From: Verrucomicrobiaceae bacterium
GTDB lineage: Bacteria; Verrucomicrobiota; Verrucomicrobiia; Verrucomicrobiales; Verrucomicrobiaceae
Length of the DNA stretch: 64,000 bases
Direction: 5' to 3'
Assembly (NCBI GenBank): GCA_019694165.1
Contig: JAIBCL010000010.1
Span: 1 to 64,000, forward strand
The notes under the pieces are model-generated. The model ran no database searches and was not told the DNA's origin. It was given only the letters and a program-made list of their open reading frames with translations. A program made the translations under genes and the position numbers. Positions 36,650 through 45,946 of the stretch are shown here, in pieces; position 1 is the first letter of the stretch, and every line of letters starts with the position of its first letter.

Positions 36650-38056
36650 ATGAAGCCTGCTCCAGTTTCCTCACGCCGTTACTTTCTGAAATCCACCGCC
36701 GCCGCCGCGGTGACCACGTTCAACATCGTGCCACGCCATGTGCTTGGTGGACCACGCTATGTGCCGCCGAGCGAGAAGGTGAACGTGGCGATCATCGGCA
36801 CGGGCGGACAGGGAAGGACGAATGTGCGCGCGTTGATGCAGGTCGATGGCTGCCAGATCATCGCCGTGGCTGATCCGGCGGAATCGTTCAGTTTGGAGAA
36901 CTTTTACTTCAAAGGCAAGGGCGGACGACTGCCGGTGAAAGCGGAGATCGAGAAGCACTACGCGGAGAAGACGCCGAACCATCGCTGCGCGGACTACATC
37001 GACTTCCGCGAGATGCTGGAGAAGGAGAAAAGCATCGACGCGGTGCTCATCGCCACGCCGGATCATTTGCATGCGTATGCCTCAGTGATCGCGATGCGCG
37101 CGGGCAAGCATGTTTATTGTGAGAAGCCGCTCACGCACAACATCTGGGAGGCACGTCATGTCGCCAAAGTGGCTGCTGAGACAGGTGTGGCCACACAACT
37201 CGGCAGTCAGGGGCATTCCTCGCTCGGCACTCGTGAGACCATCGAATACATCCAGGCCGGGGCCATCGGTGCGGTGCGTGAGATTCATGTGTGGGTCGGC
37301 GCGGGTCGATGGAATCCCACGCTTACCGGACGTCCCACCGACACACCGCCTGTGCCTGCGGGATTGAACTGGGACCTGTGGCTCGGCCCGCGTCAGGAGC
37401 GTCCGTTTCATCCGGCTTACTTCCCCGTGGCATGGCGTGATTTCTGGGACTTCGGCTGCACGGGCATCGGCGACTTCGCCTGCCACGATATGAACACGGC
37501 GGTGCGCGCTTTTGATCTGCCCGTTCCCTCCCGCGTGGAAGCCCATGCGGCTGGAAAGATGGACAGCGAGATCGCGCCGCATGGCTCGCTCATTTACTAC
37601 ACCTTTCCGGCGGCGGGCACGCGACCGGAGATCCGCATGACGTGGTATGACGGCGGCTTGATGCCACCCACACCAGAGGCGATGGGCGATGTGAAGCTGT
37701 CGAAGCGCGGTTGTTTGTTCATCGGCGAGAAAGGCGTCATCCAGTGTGATGGCGGTGGTGGACAGCCACGCTTGTATCCCGCCGCGCTGCGCGAAGGATT
37801 CAAGAAACCTGAGCCGCGTCTCAAGCGATCCGATGGCCATCATCTCGACTGGATCAATGCCTGCAAAGGCGGCGAGCCCGCGACGAGTCCCTTCGCCTAC
37901 GCCGCGCATCTCACGGAGATCGCGCTGCTGGGCCTGCTCTCGCTGCGCACGCAGAAGCCCATCGAATGGGATGCGCCCGCGATGAAGGCCAAAGGCTTGC
38001 CCGCTGCGGATGCGTTCATCAAGGAAACCTATCGCAAAGGCTGGGAAGTCGTCTGA
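36650..38056 (+). CDS. Tat-exported Gfo/Idh/MocA-family oxidoreductase
   Basis: 468 residues with a twin-arginine SRRYFLKS signal and an Ala-rich hydrophobic stretch. Rossmann GxGxxG as VAIIGTGGQGRTN (about 45-57), then ATPDHLHAYAS and the EKP motif HVYCEKPLTHN with the conserved Lys, and a C-terminal alpha/beta domain containing DFGCTGIGDFACHDMN. The family oxidises or isomerises sugars and inositols using NAD(P). Export with the cofactor prebound (Tat) is common in this phylum. It follows the hydrolase by 52 bases and is likely cotranscribed. Confidence 0.88.
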   Translation: MKPAPVSSRRYFLKSTAAAAVTTFNIVPRHVLGGPRYVPPSEKVNVAIIGTGGQGRTNVRALMQVDGCQIIAVADPAESFSLENFYFKGKGGRLPVKAEIEKHYAEKTPNHRCADYIDFREMLEKEKSIDAVLIATPDHLHAYASVIAMRAGKHVYCEKPLTHNIWEARHVAKVAAETGVATQLGSQGHSSLGTRETIEYIQAGAIGAVREIHVWVGAGRWNPTLTGRPTDTPPVPAGLNWDLWLGPRQERPFHPAYFPVAWRDFWDFGCTGIGDFACHDMNTAVRAFDLPVPSRVEAHAAGKMDSEIAPHGSLIYYTFPAAGTRPEIRMTWYDGGLMPPTPEAMGDVKLSKRGCLFIGEKGVIQCDGGGGQPRLYPAALREGFKKPEPRLKRSDGHHLDWINACKGGEPATSPFAYAAHLTEIALLGLLSLRTQKPIEWDAPAMKAKGLPAADAFIKETYRKGWEVV

Positions 38057-38059
38057 ACC

Positions 38060-38992
38060 ATGAACGAAACCATCGCCTTCACCCCTCTCACTGCCGCTGA
38101 TCGCGAACCCATCGCGCGGCTTCTGCATCGTGCCCTCGTCCACTGGTATGAGAGTCGGCTCGGCCAAGGAGCACGCTTTGGCGACAGCCCTGATCCCTTC
38201 ACGCTTTTCCCCGAGGTGTATGAAGCACTCGATCCCGGCGAGTGCGTCACCGCCCGCACGGACAGCGGCGAGATCGTCGGCGTGTGCTTCTCGCATGAGC
38301 GTGAAACGCATGTCTCCGTCGGCATCGTCGCCACCTCGCCGGATGCGGGTGGACGCGGCATCGCGAAGAAAATGATGTCGCTCGTGCTGGAGAAGGCGAA
38401 ACGCCTCGGCAAGCCGGCGCGACTCGTTTCGAGCCTGCTGAATCTCGACTCGTTCTCGCTCTACACGCGGCTTGGTTTTGTGCCCGGAGCCATTTTTCAA
38501 GACTTGCTCATTACCGTGCCCGAAAGCGGAATGGCCGTCGCAGCGCCTGCGGGCATCGAGCATGTGCGCGAGGCCGTTTTGGCCGATGCAACGCGAATCG
38601 CCGACTTCGAGCATTCGCAGCAAGGCATCCGCCGCGAAAAAGACTTCGCGTTTTTCATCCGAAACGAGGTCGGTGCCTGGCGTGTGCTCGTCTCCGAGAT
38701 CGGTGGCGACGTGAACGGCTTCCTCGCCATGAGCGTGCATCCCTCCTTCACCATGATCGGCCCCGGCGTCGCCGCTGATGAAGGAATCGCCATCGCGTTG
38801 CTCTGGAAAGCCCTCGACGGCCTGCGTGGCAAGACGCTCGTCTTCCTTGCTCCCTGTGCTGCGTCCACGCTCGTGCGCACCGCCTACGCGTGGGGTGCGC
38901 GCAACGTCGAACTCCATGTCGGGCAATCCACCGGACCGGTCGCCGTTGCGAAAGGCATCGTGTTTCCGACCTTCATGCCGGAGACGGCGTGA
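38060..38992 (+). CDS. GNAT-family N-acetyltransferase, possibly double-domain
   Basis: 310 residues starting 3 bases after the oxidoreductase stop. The first half carries the acetyl-CoA site: GEIVGVCFSH, VGIVATSPDAGGRGIAKKMM (motif A, Q/RxxGxG/A-like) and SFSLYTRLGFVPG. The second half (LVSEIGGDVNGFLAMSV, and a degenerate VFPTFMPE end) resembles a second GNAT copy lacking a clear A motif. Two-domain GNATs of about this size are known. Substrate unknown. Confidence 0.75.
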   Translation: MNETIAFTPLTAADREPIARLLHRALVHWYESRLGQGARFGDSPDPFTLFPEVYEALDPGECVTARTDSGEIVGVCFSHERETHVSVGIVATSPDAGGRGIAKKMMSLVLEKAKRLGKPARLVSSLLNLDSFSLYTRLGFVPGAIFQDLLITVPESGMAVAAPAGIEHVREAVLADATRIADFEHSQQGIRREKDFAFFIRNEVGAWRVLVSEIGGDVNGFLAMSVHPSFTMIGPGVAADEGIAIALLWKALDGLRGKTLVFLAPCAASTLVRTAYAWGARNVELHVGQSTGPVAVAKGIVFPTFMPETA

Positions 38993-39261
38993 TTCGTGGT
39001 TTCTCCGTGCGCCGTGAAATCATGGTGCCAGCTCCATGATGAACACATCGCTGCATGGCGTTTGGAAGTTTGGTGCGATTCCGGGAGGTGCACTCGCGCT
39101 TGCATCCAAACCGGATGCAGAGAACCAAGCTGCAACTGCCGTATGAAACCGGAGCATCCCTGCTTCTTCATGACGCCCCCGGCTCCATTTTTCACCAAGG
39201 CCCCTGCTTCTGGCCGCAGGTTTGCCGTGCCTGCGAATGCAGATGCCGTGGCGTTTCTCAC

Positions 39262-41514
39262 ATGATCAGGCCGGCTTCACCATCCATGTCCGCTCATCTG
39301 CGAACCCTCGGAATTATCACCGCACTGCTGCCGGCAGCGGCCGGCGTCATGGCCGCAGACTCCGGAGTGGACTTCACGCGTGAGGTGCGACCGATCCTGG
39401 TTGCGAAGTGCTATGCGTGTCACGGTCCCGACGAGGACAAACGTGAGGCAGATCTGCGGCTGGATGTGCGCGAAGAAGCCGTCAAATCAGCGATCAAGCC
39501 AGGCAAGCCGGACGACAGCGAGGCGTGGAAGCGCATCTCATCGCACGACAAGGACGAGGTGATGCCGCCGCCGACTTCACCGAAACCGCTCACCGATGCC
39601 GAGCGCGGGATCATTCGCCGCTGGATCGCGGAGGGCGCGGAGTATCAGCAGCACTGGGCATTCTTGCCGGTGCGCAGGCCGGCGGTGCCAAGGAGTGATG
39701 CTGCCAGTCCCATTGACGCCTTCATTCGGGCGGAACTGGCGAAGCTACACTTGCAACCAGCGCCTGAGGCCGATCCACATACGCTCATCCGACGGGCCGC
39801 GCTCGATCTGACCGGATTGCCGCCGACCGCGGAAGAGGTCGCCGCGTTCGTCGCAAGGTGGAACTCCGCTGCATCGCCGAGCATTCGACATTCGACATTC
39901 GAAGCCCTCGTCGATCGTCTGCTCGCGTCGCCGAACTTTGGCGAGCGCTGGGGGCGTCACTGGCTCGACATGGCGAGGTATGCGGACTCGAACGGGTTTC
40001 TCGGCGACGGTTTGCGACCGAACGCGTATCGCTATCGAGACTGGGTAATCGGGGCGTTCAATGACGATCTGCCGTTTGATCAATTTACGATTCAGCAACT
40101 CGCAGGCGACCTGCTGGCGCAGGCGGACAGCGCTGCGACGGGTTTCCATCGCAATGCAGCGCTGAACACCGAGGCAGGCGTGGACAAGGAGGAAGCGCGT
40201 TACCAGAACCTGGTCGATCGGGTGAACACGACGGGGCGGGTGTGGATGGGGATCACCATCGGCTGCGCCCAGTGCCACACGCACAAGCATGATCCGATCA
40301 CAATCAGGGACTACTACAGCTTCTACGCTTTCTTCAACAACACGGAGGACCGTGATGATCCAAAGACGAAAGCGCCGCTGCTCGCGGAGGCGCGCAAGGA
40401 CCGCCGGCAAACCTATGTCCATATGGCCGGTGATTACACAAGACGCGGACCGGACGTGGTGCCGGCGGGTTTGTCGGCGCTGCCGGTGCTGAAATCGCAA
40501 GGCCCGGGTGAGCCGACGCGCCTTGATCTGGCGAAGTGGCTCGTGGCGCCGGAGAATCCTTTGACCAGTCGTGTGGCAGTGAATCACATCTGGAGCAGGC
40601 TCTTTGGCTTCGGCCTCGTGCGCACGCCGGATGATTTCGGCAGCGCAGGCGAAGCGCCGTCGCATCCGGAGCTGCTCGACTGGCTGGCGAGCGAATTCAT
40701 GCGCATGGGCTGGAGCCGCAAGCAACTCATCAAGCTGATCGTGATGAGCGCGACCTACCGGCAAAGCAGCGGAGAGACGGGTGCAGAGGGCGCGGGGCCG
40801 GCGTCGAGCATCGAAATCCGCGGGGCGTCAGGCTTCACCCTCCCGGCCCTGCGTTCCCAGCTTGATCCTCTGAATCGCCTCTTGTCGCATCAAAACCGCA
40901 TCCGCCTTGACGCGGAGATTCTGCGCGACGCGGCGCTCGCGGTGAGCGGTCTTCTGAAGCGCACGATTGGCGGGCCGAGTTTTCGTCCGCCGCTGCCGGA
41001 GGACGTCTTTGATGTCGGCCGCTCGTCAAACTGGAGTGCGAGTCCTGGCGACGAGATTTACCGCCGCAGCCTCTACATCATCACGTTGCGGAGCGTCTTG
41101 TATCCGACCCTCACGACCTTTGACGCACCGGATGCCGCTGATGCCTGCGTGCGTCGTGATCGCAGCAATACGCCGCTCCAGGCGCTCACGATGATGAACG
41201 ACGGAGTCTTCGTCGAGGCCGCCCAGGCGCTTGCCTTGCGTGTGATGCGTGAATCAACGGGCGATACGACGAGGCGGCTGCGGTGGCTCTTCGAGCGTGT
41301 ACTTTGCCGGTCTCCGCGTGACGATGAATTTCGGCGGCTGGCGGCTTTTCATGATGAGCAGAAGTTGCAAGTGATGAATGCCGGAGCTGATGCGCTGAAG
41401 GCGCTCGGTTCCATCGACAAGACAATCGCTGCGTCTGAAAAGGTGGAAGCGGCGACGTTCGTAGCCGTGGCTCGCGTGCTCATGAATTTGGATGAGTTCA
41501 TCAACCGGGAGTGA
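39262..41514 (+). CDS. Planctomycete-type cytochrome c / DUF1549 / DUF1553 secreted protein
   Basis: 750 residues from ATG 39262 (39286 is an alternative). Signal peptide IITALLPAAAGVMAAD. Domains in order: cytochrome-like with VAKCYACHG haem motif (about 45-55) and MPP ligand region; DUF1549 with ALDLTGLPPT, NFGERWGRHWLDMARYADSNG and a second CxxCH-like CAQCHTHKHDPI; DUF1553 with NPLTSRVAVNHIW, LFGFGLVRTPDDFG and RSNTPLQALTMMND. These proteins are abundant in Planctomycetota and Verrucomicrobiota and are of uncertain function in sulfated-polysaccharide breakdown. The usual DUF1501 partner gene is not downstream. Confidence 0.9.
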   Translation: MIRPASPSMSAHLRTLGIITALLPAAAGVMAADSGVDFTREVRPILVAKCYACHGPDEDKREADLRLDVREEAVKSAIKPGKPDDSEAWKRISSHDKDEVMPPPTSPKPLTDAERGIIRRWIAEGAEYQQHWAFLPVRRPAVPRSDAASPIDAFIRAELAKLHLQPAPEADPHTLIRRAALDLTGLPPTAEEVAAFVARWNSAASPSIRHSTFEALVDRLLASPNFGERWGRHWLDMARYADSNGFLGDGLRPNAYRYRDWVIGAFNDDLPFDQFTIQQLAGDLLAQADSAATGFHRNAALNTEAGVDKEEARYQNLVDRVNTTGRVWMGITIGCAQCHTHKHDPITIRDYYSFYAFFNNTEDRDDPKTKAPLLAEARKDRRQTYVHMAGDYTRRGPDVVPAGLSALPVLKSQGPGEPTRLDLAKWLVAPENPLTSRVAVNHIWSRLFGFGLVRTPDDFGSAGEAPSHPELLDWLASEFMRMGWSRKQLIKLIVMSATYRQSSGETGAEGAGPASSIEIRGASGFTLPALRSQLDPLNRLLSHQNRIRLDAEILRDAALAVSGLLKRTIGGPSFRPPLPEDVFDVGRSSNWSASPGDEIYRRSLYIITLRSVLYPTLTTFDAPDAADACVRRDRSNTPLQALTMMNDGVFVEAAQALALRVMRESTGDTTRRLRWLFERVLCRSPRDDEFRRLAAFHDEQKLQVMNAGADALKALGSIDKTIAASEKVEAATFVAVARVLMNLDEFINRE

Positions 41515-41705
41515 ACGAAGCATCTTGTGATGCGGCGGCCCTGCCGGCGCGCAGGTCTCCTGATCGTGAAAACTCGGGGTGCAGCGACTTCGCCGAATGT
41601 TAGGGGCCAGATTCCGGAGCGGACACGGTCATGCTCGAGCCTGCCGGGTGCGATCACCGGGCATCGGTTCGCAGTGGTCACACGGTAGGGGCACGAGCGC
41701 GAGCA

Positions 41706-42740
41706 TCATTCCTTGGAAGCCAGTCTCTGGTAGAGGCGGTGCATTTTCGCAGGCTGGCGGCAGGCGATGGCGGTGTCGGCGAGGATTTTGGCGACTTCGA
41801 GACGGGGGATCTTGATGCCCGCGGCCAGGGCTTCCCAAGCGGCCCCGCGCAGGAGAGCGGCTGTGCGTGCCCCGATGAACAGAGGCAGCGCGGTGGCGTA
41901 GCGCAGTTTTGCATCGGCGATGCTCTGGAGGTAGCGAAAGCCTGCGGCGAGGTGTTCTTCACATTTCACGAGCCAGGCGGCGCGGAGCGGATCAAGCACG
42001 CGGGGAGAGAGGCGCACCTCGACGAGGCTGCGGCCGGTGCTTTTTATCTCGGACTCGGGCAGGTAGCAGCGGCCGGCGGCGAGGTCGCGCGGCAGATCAC
42101 GCAGGATGTTGATGAGCTGGAGACCCTTCCCGTAGCGGATGCCCGACTGGACGAGATCACCGGTGTCAGTGCCGTCGCAAAAGGCGCTGGGCAGATCGGC
42201 GAGGCAGAGGCGGGTCCAGAACTCGCCGACGCAGCCGGCGACGAGCCATGTGTAGTCGTCGAGTTCGTCGGCAGTGCGCAGGGCGCGCAGGGGGCTGGTG
42301 TCTGGGAAGCGCTGGATGTCGAGCACCTGTCCGCGGATGATATGGGAGAGCACGCCGCGGATGGCGGTGAGCTGTGAGGGCGTGGCGGTGCGCAGCCAGG
42401 CGATGGCGTCGCGGAAGTGCGCCATGAGGCGGGCCTCGGCCTCGTCGGTCTGGTGCGGGCAAAAGCGGCCCTGGAGCAGGATGGCGAGGGAGCGCTCTTC
42501 GTCCTCCGATGGCGGTCCGAGGATGAGATCGCGAAAACGGGCGAGGCAATGCAGGCGGGTGTCGGCGGGCACCGCCACGGTGTCCGCGATGGTGTCGGCA
42601 GTGCGTGCGAGCAAGTAGGCGAGCGAGATGGGCTCCCGCACGATTTTCGGCAGCGCCTTGAGCGTGAGATGGAAGGAGCGGGAGACGGAGGCCAGGAGCT
42701 TGCCACCGAGCGCTTTCTCGTGGGTGGATTCGTCACTCAT
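41706..42740 (-). CDS. Squalene/phytoene synthase family protein
   Basis: 344 residues. Head-to-head prenyl synthase motifs are present: SRSFHLTLKALP, the first Asp-rich motif ARTADTIADT, LDDYTWLVAG with a YxxxVAG pattern, and the second motif NILRDLPRDLAAGRCYLP. The family joins two farnesyl- or geranylgeranyl-diphosphates to make squalene, hydroxysqualene or phytoene for hopanoids or carotenoids. No other terpenoid gene is in the window. It is a soluble or peripheral enzyme by this sequence. The PHP-domain gene follows upstream on the same strand with 49 bases between. Confidence 0.87.
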   Translation of the reverse strand: MSDESTHEKALGGKLLASVSRSFHLTLKALPKIVREPISLAYLLARTADTIADTVAVPADTRLHCLARFRDLILGPPSEDEERSLAILLQGRFCPHQTDEAEARLMAHFRDAIAWLRTATPSQLTAIRGVLSHIIRGQVLDIQRFPDTSPLRALRTADELDDYTWLVAGCVGEFWTRLCLADLPSAFCDGTDTGDLVQSGIRYGKGLQLINILRDLPRDLAAGRCYLPESEIKSTGRSLVEVRLSPRVLDPLRAAWLVKCEEHLAAGFRYLQSIADAKLRYATALPLFIGARTAALLRGAAWEALAAGIKIPRLEVAKILADTAIACRQPAKMHRLYQRLASKE

Positions 42741-42789
42741 CGAGCGGACGGCAGCGGACGGTGCGCAGGCGGGCGCGGCGGGAGCGTGG

Positions 42790-44175
42790 TCAACCGGCTT
42801 TGGCGGCTTCGTGCTTGCGGAGACTGGAGAGCACGTCGTCGAGCTTGAGCACTTTGCGCTGGCGCCACTCGAAGTAGCTCACGTCCTTGTAGCCGGCTGC
42901 CTTGAGATTCTCCAGGGCGCGGATGAAATGGTCGCCCACGCGCGGGGCGCGGTGGGCATCGGAGCCGACGACGATGGGGATCTTTCGCTCGGCCATCATG
43001 CCGAGCATTTCGTTGCCGGGGTTCATCTCGGCGTAACTCTTGTTGAGGCCGGAGGTGTTCAGTTCCATGGCGATGCCGGTGGCCGCTATGCGGTCGAGGC
43101 ACCTGGCCACATGATCCTTCAAAATGGGGAAGCACCACGAGTCTGGATGGTAGTTCTTCACGAGATCGGGGTGGCCCAGGCAGTCGTAGAGGCCGCTCTC
43201 GGCGGAGTCGGCGAGATGGTTGAAATACGTGCGACGGAAGCCCTCGATGGTGCCGCCCTCGTATTTCGAGAGGTATTCCTTGGCCTGCCAGTGGACGGAG
43301 CCGAGGATGAAATGGAAATCGGCCCGCTGATGGAGGTGTTCGATGTATTTCTCGTAGCCGGGGTAATACTCGCTCTCGAGACCGAGCCATACGTCGAGGC
43401 GGCCTTTGTACTTCTCGGTCGCGCGGCCGACCATGGCGACATAGGCGTCAAACTCCGCCTCATCCATGCGGACGGTGGGCCAGAAGCCGTTCGGCATGGG
43501 GCAGTGGCAGGTGAAGATGATGCCTTTCAAGCCGGCACGCAGGCCCTGCTCGGCGTACTCTTCGGGTTCTCCCCAGGCGTGCTTGCAGAGCGGCGTGTGC
43601 ATGTGGGAGTCGTAAAAAATGGCGCTGCCTTTTTTCACCGTCGAGCCAGGAGTTCCGGGCGGCTCGCGGCGCACCGGCGGGACTTCAGGTTTCACGAAGA
43701 CCTCCGCGCTTGCGGAAGTTTTGCTGGATGGCCTGCCCGGTGACGGCGCCTTTGCCGGTACCTTCACTGGTGCCGCGGGAGCGGGTGACGCCGCGGCTGG
43801 TGCTGCTGGCACCGGCAGTGCGGCGGGTTGTGGCGACGGTATGGCGGATTTCGGCGTGGCGGGTCCGGCCTTCGATGCCGGGGCCGGCTTGACTGCGACG
43901 GCAGGCCGTGCTCCGTGCTCAGGCTTGGTCGCGGGTTTGGCGGCCTTGACCACGACGGCCTTGATCGGTTTGGCAGCGGGTTTTGCCGCAGTCCGGGCCG
44001 GTTTCCTTGCCGGTACTTTCTTCGGGGCGGGTGCGGCTTTGCGAGCTTTGGGCGCGGGCTTCTTTGCGGGCTTGCTGGGTTTCGCCGTTTTGTTATGAAC
44101 CTTCTTCGCGGGCTTTGCAGCTTTCGGGGTGGGTTTCTTCGCCTGATTTGCCTTTGCCTTGTTTTTCTTGCTCAC
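42790..44175 (-). CDS. PHP-domain phosphatase with long histone-H1-like basic tail
   Basis: 461 residues, starting GTG at 44175. Residues 1 to about 190 are almost entirely Lys, Ala and Pro (KPAKKPAPKARK and similar), like eukaryotic H1 or bacterial histone-like tails. The PHP domain follows: SHMHTPLCKH (HxH), IIFTCHCP, ESEYYPG (metal Glu), LGSVHW, DCLGHPDL, MELNTSG and GSDAHRAPRVG, the histidinol-phosphatase (HisK) pattern that dephosphorylates histidinol phosphate. The tail is not needed for that, so it may bind DNA or RNA. Such fusion is unusual for this enzyme. Confidence 0.85.
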   Translation of the reverse strand: MSKKNKAKANQAKKPTPKAAKPAKKVHNKTAKPSKPAKKPAPKARKAAPAPKKVPARKPARTAAKPAAKPIKAVVVKAAKPATKPEHGARPAVAVKPAPASKAGPATPKSAIPSPQPAALPVPAAPAAASPAPAAPVKVPAKAPSPGRPSSKTSASAEVFVKPEVPPVRREPPGTPGSTVKKGSAIFYDSHMHTPLCKHAWGEPEEYAEQGLRAGLKGIIFTCHCPMPNGFWPTVRMDEAEFDAYVAMVGRATEKYKGRLDVWLGLESEYYPGYEKYIEHLHQRADFHFILGSVHWQAKEYLSKYEGGTIEGFRRTYFNHLADSAESGLYDCLGHPDLVKNYHPDSWCFPILKDHVARCLDRIAATGIAMELNTSGLNKSYAEMNPGNEMLGMMAERKIPIVVGSDAHRAPRVGDHFIRALENLKAAGYKDVSYFEWRQRKVLKLDDVLSSLRKHEAAKAG

Positions 44176-44179
44176 TTGC

Positions 44180-45229
44180 CTAGCTCCTTGTGTGTTGAAG
44201 TATCAGCCAGCCCTTGCCTTCCACGCCCGCAATGCGGACTGCCCTGCCACTACCCGAGGATCCCGGATAGCAAAGGCGGAGGGTGAGTGGTACGTCCTTC
44301 CATTTCCCTGACTGCAATTGCTCGATGACCGGTGCCAGCTCGGGATCGGTCTTGTCGATGGTGGCGAACACCGAGCCTTCCTGCTCCGGGTGTTTGAGTT
44401 CGATCATTTCGAGCCGGCTGTCTCTGTGGGCGGAGTCCGCATTCTCGGCTTTTGAGGCGATGACGCGGAAGAGCTTTGGCTGCGAAGGCCTGAGCTTGAG
44501 AAAATCCTGCCAGTCGAGTTCGCCATAGCGGACGTAGCTCTCCCAGTCCACGGCAAAGCTGCCGTTTTCTTTTTCTTCGACGATGAGGCTGGCAGCGGGG
44601 CCGTCCGAGAAAATGGCCTGCACGTAGCCGAGCCGGTAGCCGGGTTCGTCCACGGGAAGTGTGTAGCCAAGGGAGTCCCACTTCGGCTTCGTCATGGGCT
44701 GGCGCTGGTAGTATTCGTTCATCAGCGGGCGCACGCGGGAAGGATCCCGTACATAGGCCAGTTTCAGGCCGACAGTGCCGGCTTCGAAGAACTGCCGGAC
44801 GGTCTCCTCAATAAGCGTGCGCTTGGCTTCGAGATTGGTGATGCCGGAGACGGCCGGATTCGACTTTGGCAGGCCAGGGGCGTCGGTCGGGCGGGTAGTG
44901 GCTGGAGAAGCAGGTGCTTTGGATATTTCGGTCGTGGCGACTGCGACAGGTGTTTCCTTGACGGCTTCGGCCGCCTTCTTGAGGCCCTCCCGGGCGCTGC
45001 TCTTGCCGGAGAGCAGGGCGGGCTGGCTCTCCTTGATGCCCGACCAGTTGCTCTGCTCCTTGCCCGGAGTCTCGTCATACACAGATTCCAGGTAAACATC
45101 ATCAAGCTTCGAGGTGCGCATAGTCTTCTCCAGCACCACATAGACGAGGGAGGCGACGAGGGCTGAGTATCCAATGAGCTTGGTGAGCGAATTGAAGATG
45201 GCTTCGTTTCGCTTCCTGCGATGGAACAT
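44180..45229 (-). CDS. Uncharacterised membrane-anchored protein
   Basis: 349 residues from ATG 45229 (GAGAG sits upstream); an in-frame ATG at 45253 is only ten bases from the tRNA and is less likely. One N-terminal transmembrane helix (about residues 17-37, IGYSALVASLVYVVLE). A low-complexity Lys/Ala/Thr linker (about 75-125) leads to an alpha/beta C-domain with LEAKRTLIEETVRQFF, WDSLGYTLPVDEPGYRLG, and FAVDWESYVRYGELDWQDF. This resembles the DUF-type periplasmic modules that pair TM anchor and soluble domain, but no family was recognised. It is downstream of tRNA-Thr and may share its transcript. Confidence 0.55.
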   Translation of the reverse strand: MFHRRKRNEAIFNSLTKLIGYSALVASLVYVVLEKTMRTSKLDDVYLESVYDETPGKEQSNWSGIKESQPALLSGKSSAREGLKKAAEAVKETPVAVATTEISKAPASPATTRPTDAPGLPKSNPAVSGITNLEAKRTLIEETVRQFFEAGTVGLKLAYVRDPSRVRPLMNEYYQRQPMTKPKWDSLGYTLPVDEPGYRLGYVQAIFSDGPAASLIVEEKENGSFAVDWESYVRYGELDWQDFLKLRPSQPKLFRVIASKAENADSAHRDSRLEMIELKHPEQEGSVFATIDKTDPELAPVIEQLQSGKWKDVPLTLRLCYPGSSGSGRAVRIAGVEGKGWLILQHTRS

Positions 45230-45262
45230 CAGTCTCTCAGGGCTTTGGGACATGGCTCGCGA

Positions 45263-45337
45263 TGGAGCCGAAGGCGGGAATTGAACCCGCGACCCGCGCA
45301 TTACGAATGCGCTGCTCTACCCCTGAGCTACTTCGGC
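45263..45337 (-). tRNA. tRNA-Thr (anticodon CGT), CCA encoded
   Basis: On the minus strand the molecule folds as a normal cloverleaf: acceptor GCCGAAG/CTTCGGC (7 bp), D-arm GCTC/GAGC, anticodon stem GCGCA/TGCGC around TTCGTAA, and T-arm GCGGG/CCCGC around TTCAATT. The anticodon CGT reads ACG threonine codons. The discriminator is T and a genomic CCA follows (45263-45265). Total length is 75 with CCA. The next gene on that strand, 44180-45229, begins 33 bases downstream. Confidence 0.95.
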
Positions 45338-45460
45338 TGGAGTTCTTGGGGAACTAGGGCGGGCATCATAGTGGCTGAAATTGCGTTGTCATTTGCTTTC
45401 TTTGTGCGCATCCCACTTTCTGCTTCCCGCCGCCGCAGGTCTGCTCTACCCGTCCACGCG

Positions 45461-45946
45461 ATGACCGACGCCACACCCGCGCCCGCTCCAGCCGGCCTCC
45501 GTTTCTGGTGGCTGAAGCTGCCCTTCCGCCACATGACCGTGCTGGTCGTTTTCCTCTTTGTGGTGAAAGAGCAGTTCCCTTTCTCGAACTTTCCAATGTA
45601 CTCGAACTTCGATGCCGAGGCGGATGTGCTCTACATCGCCGACCAGTCCGGCAGGCCCATCGGCATGGATGCCGCTTTCCGCACCGGATCGAGCACCGCC
45701 AAGAAGGCGTGGAAGAAGGAGGTGGCCAGGATCGTCAACCCGACCAAGCGCGATACGCGCCAGGCCACGCCCGAGGAGCGCAAGGCCGCCGGTGCTGTCG
45801 TCCTCGGCGACTGGTTTGCAAACATGCACCGGGACTACCTCCCGCCTGGAACCACGGCCGTGCGGCTTTACCGCCGCACCTTCGAACTCAAGGAGGGCAA
45901 ACTCGGCGACTCCACCCCCGAACTCCTTGCCCAGAAACCGCTGTGA
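45461..45946 (+). CDS. Small membrane protein of an HTTM-associated pair
   Basis: 161 residues from ATG 45461. One predicted transmembrane segment lies near residues 25-38 (MTVLVVFLFVVKEQF), followed at once by FPFSNFPMYSNF. The rest is soluble, with a charged helix (TAKKAWKKEVARIVNP) and FANMHRDYLP. The gene's TGA overlaps the GTG start of the next gene (GTGA), and the second protein is a polytopic membrane protein. The FPM(Y/F)S-type motif and this gene order are seen in pairs with HTTM-like proteins, but function is unknown. Confidence 0.6.
   Translation: MTDATPAPAPAGLRFWWLKLPFRHMTVLVVFLFVVKEQFPFSNFPMYSNFDAEADVLYIADQSGRPIGMDAAFRTGSSTAKKAWKKEVARIVNPTKRDTRQATPEERKAAGAVVLGDWFANMHRDYLPPGTTAVRLYRRTFELKEGKLGDSTPELLAQKPL

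Noticed and set aside
38996..39265. 89-residue plus-strand frame before the DUF1549/DUF1553 gene
   Set aside because: Cys/Pro-rich with no pattern and overlaps the likely promoter and start of 39262.
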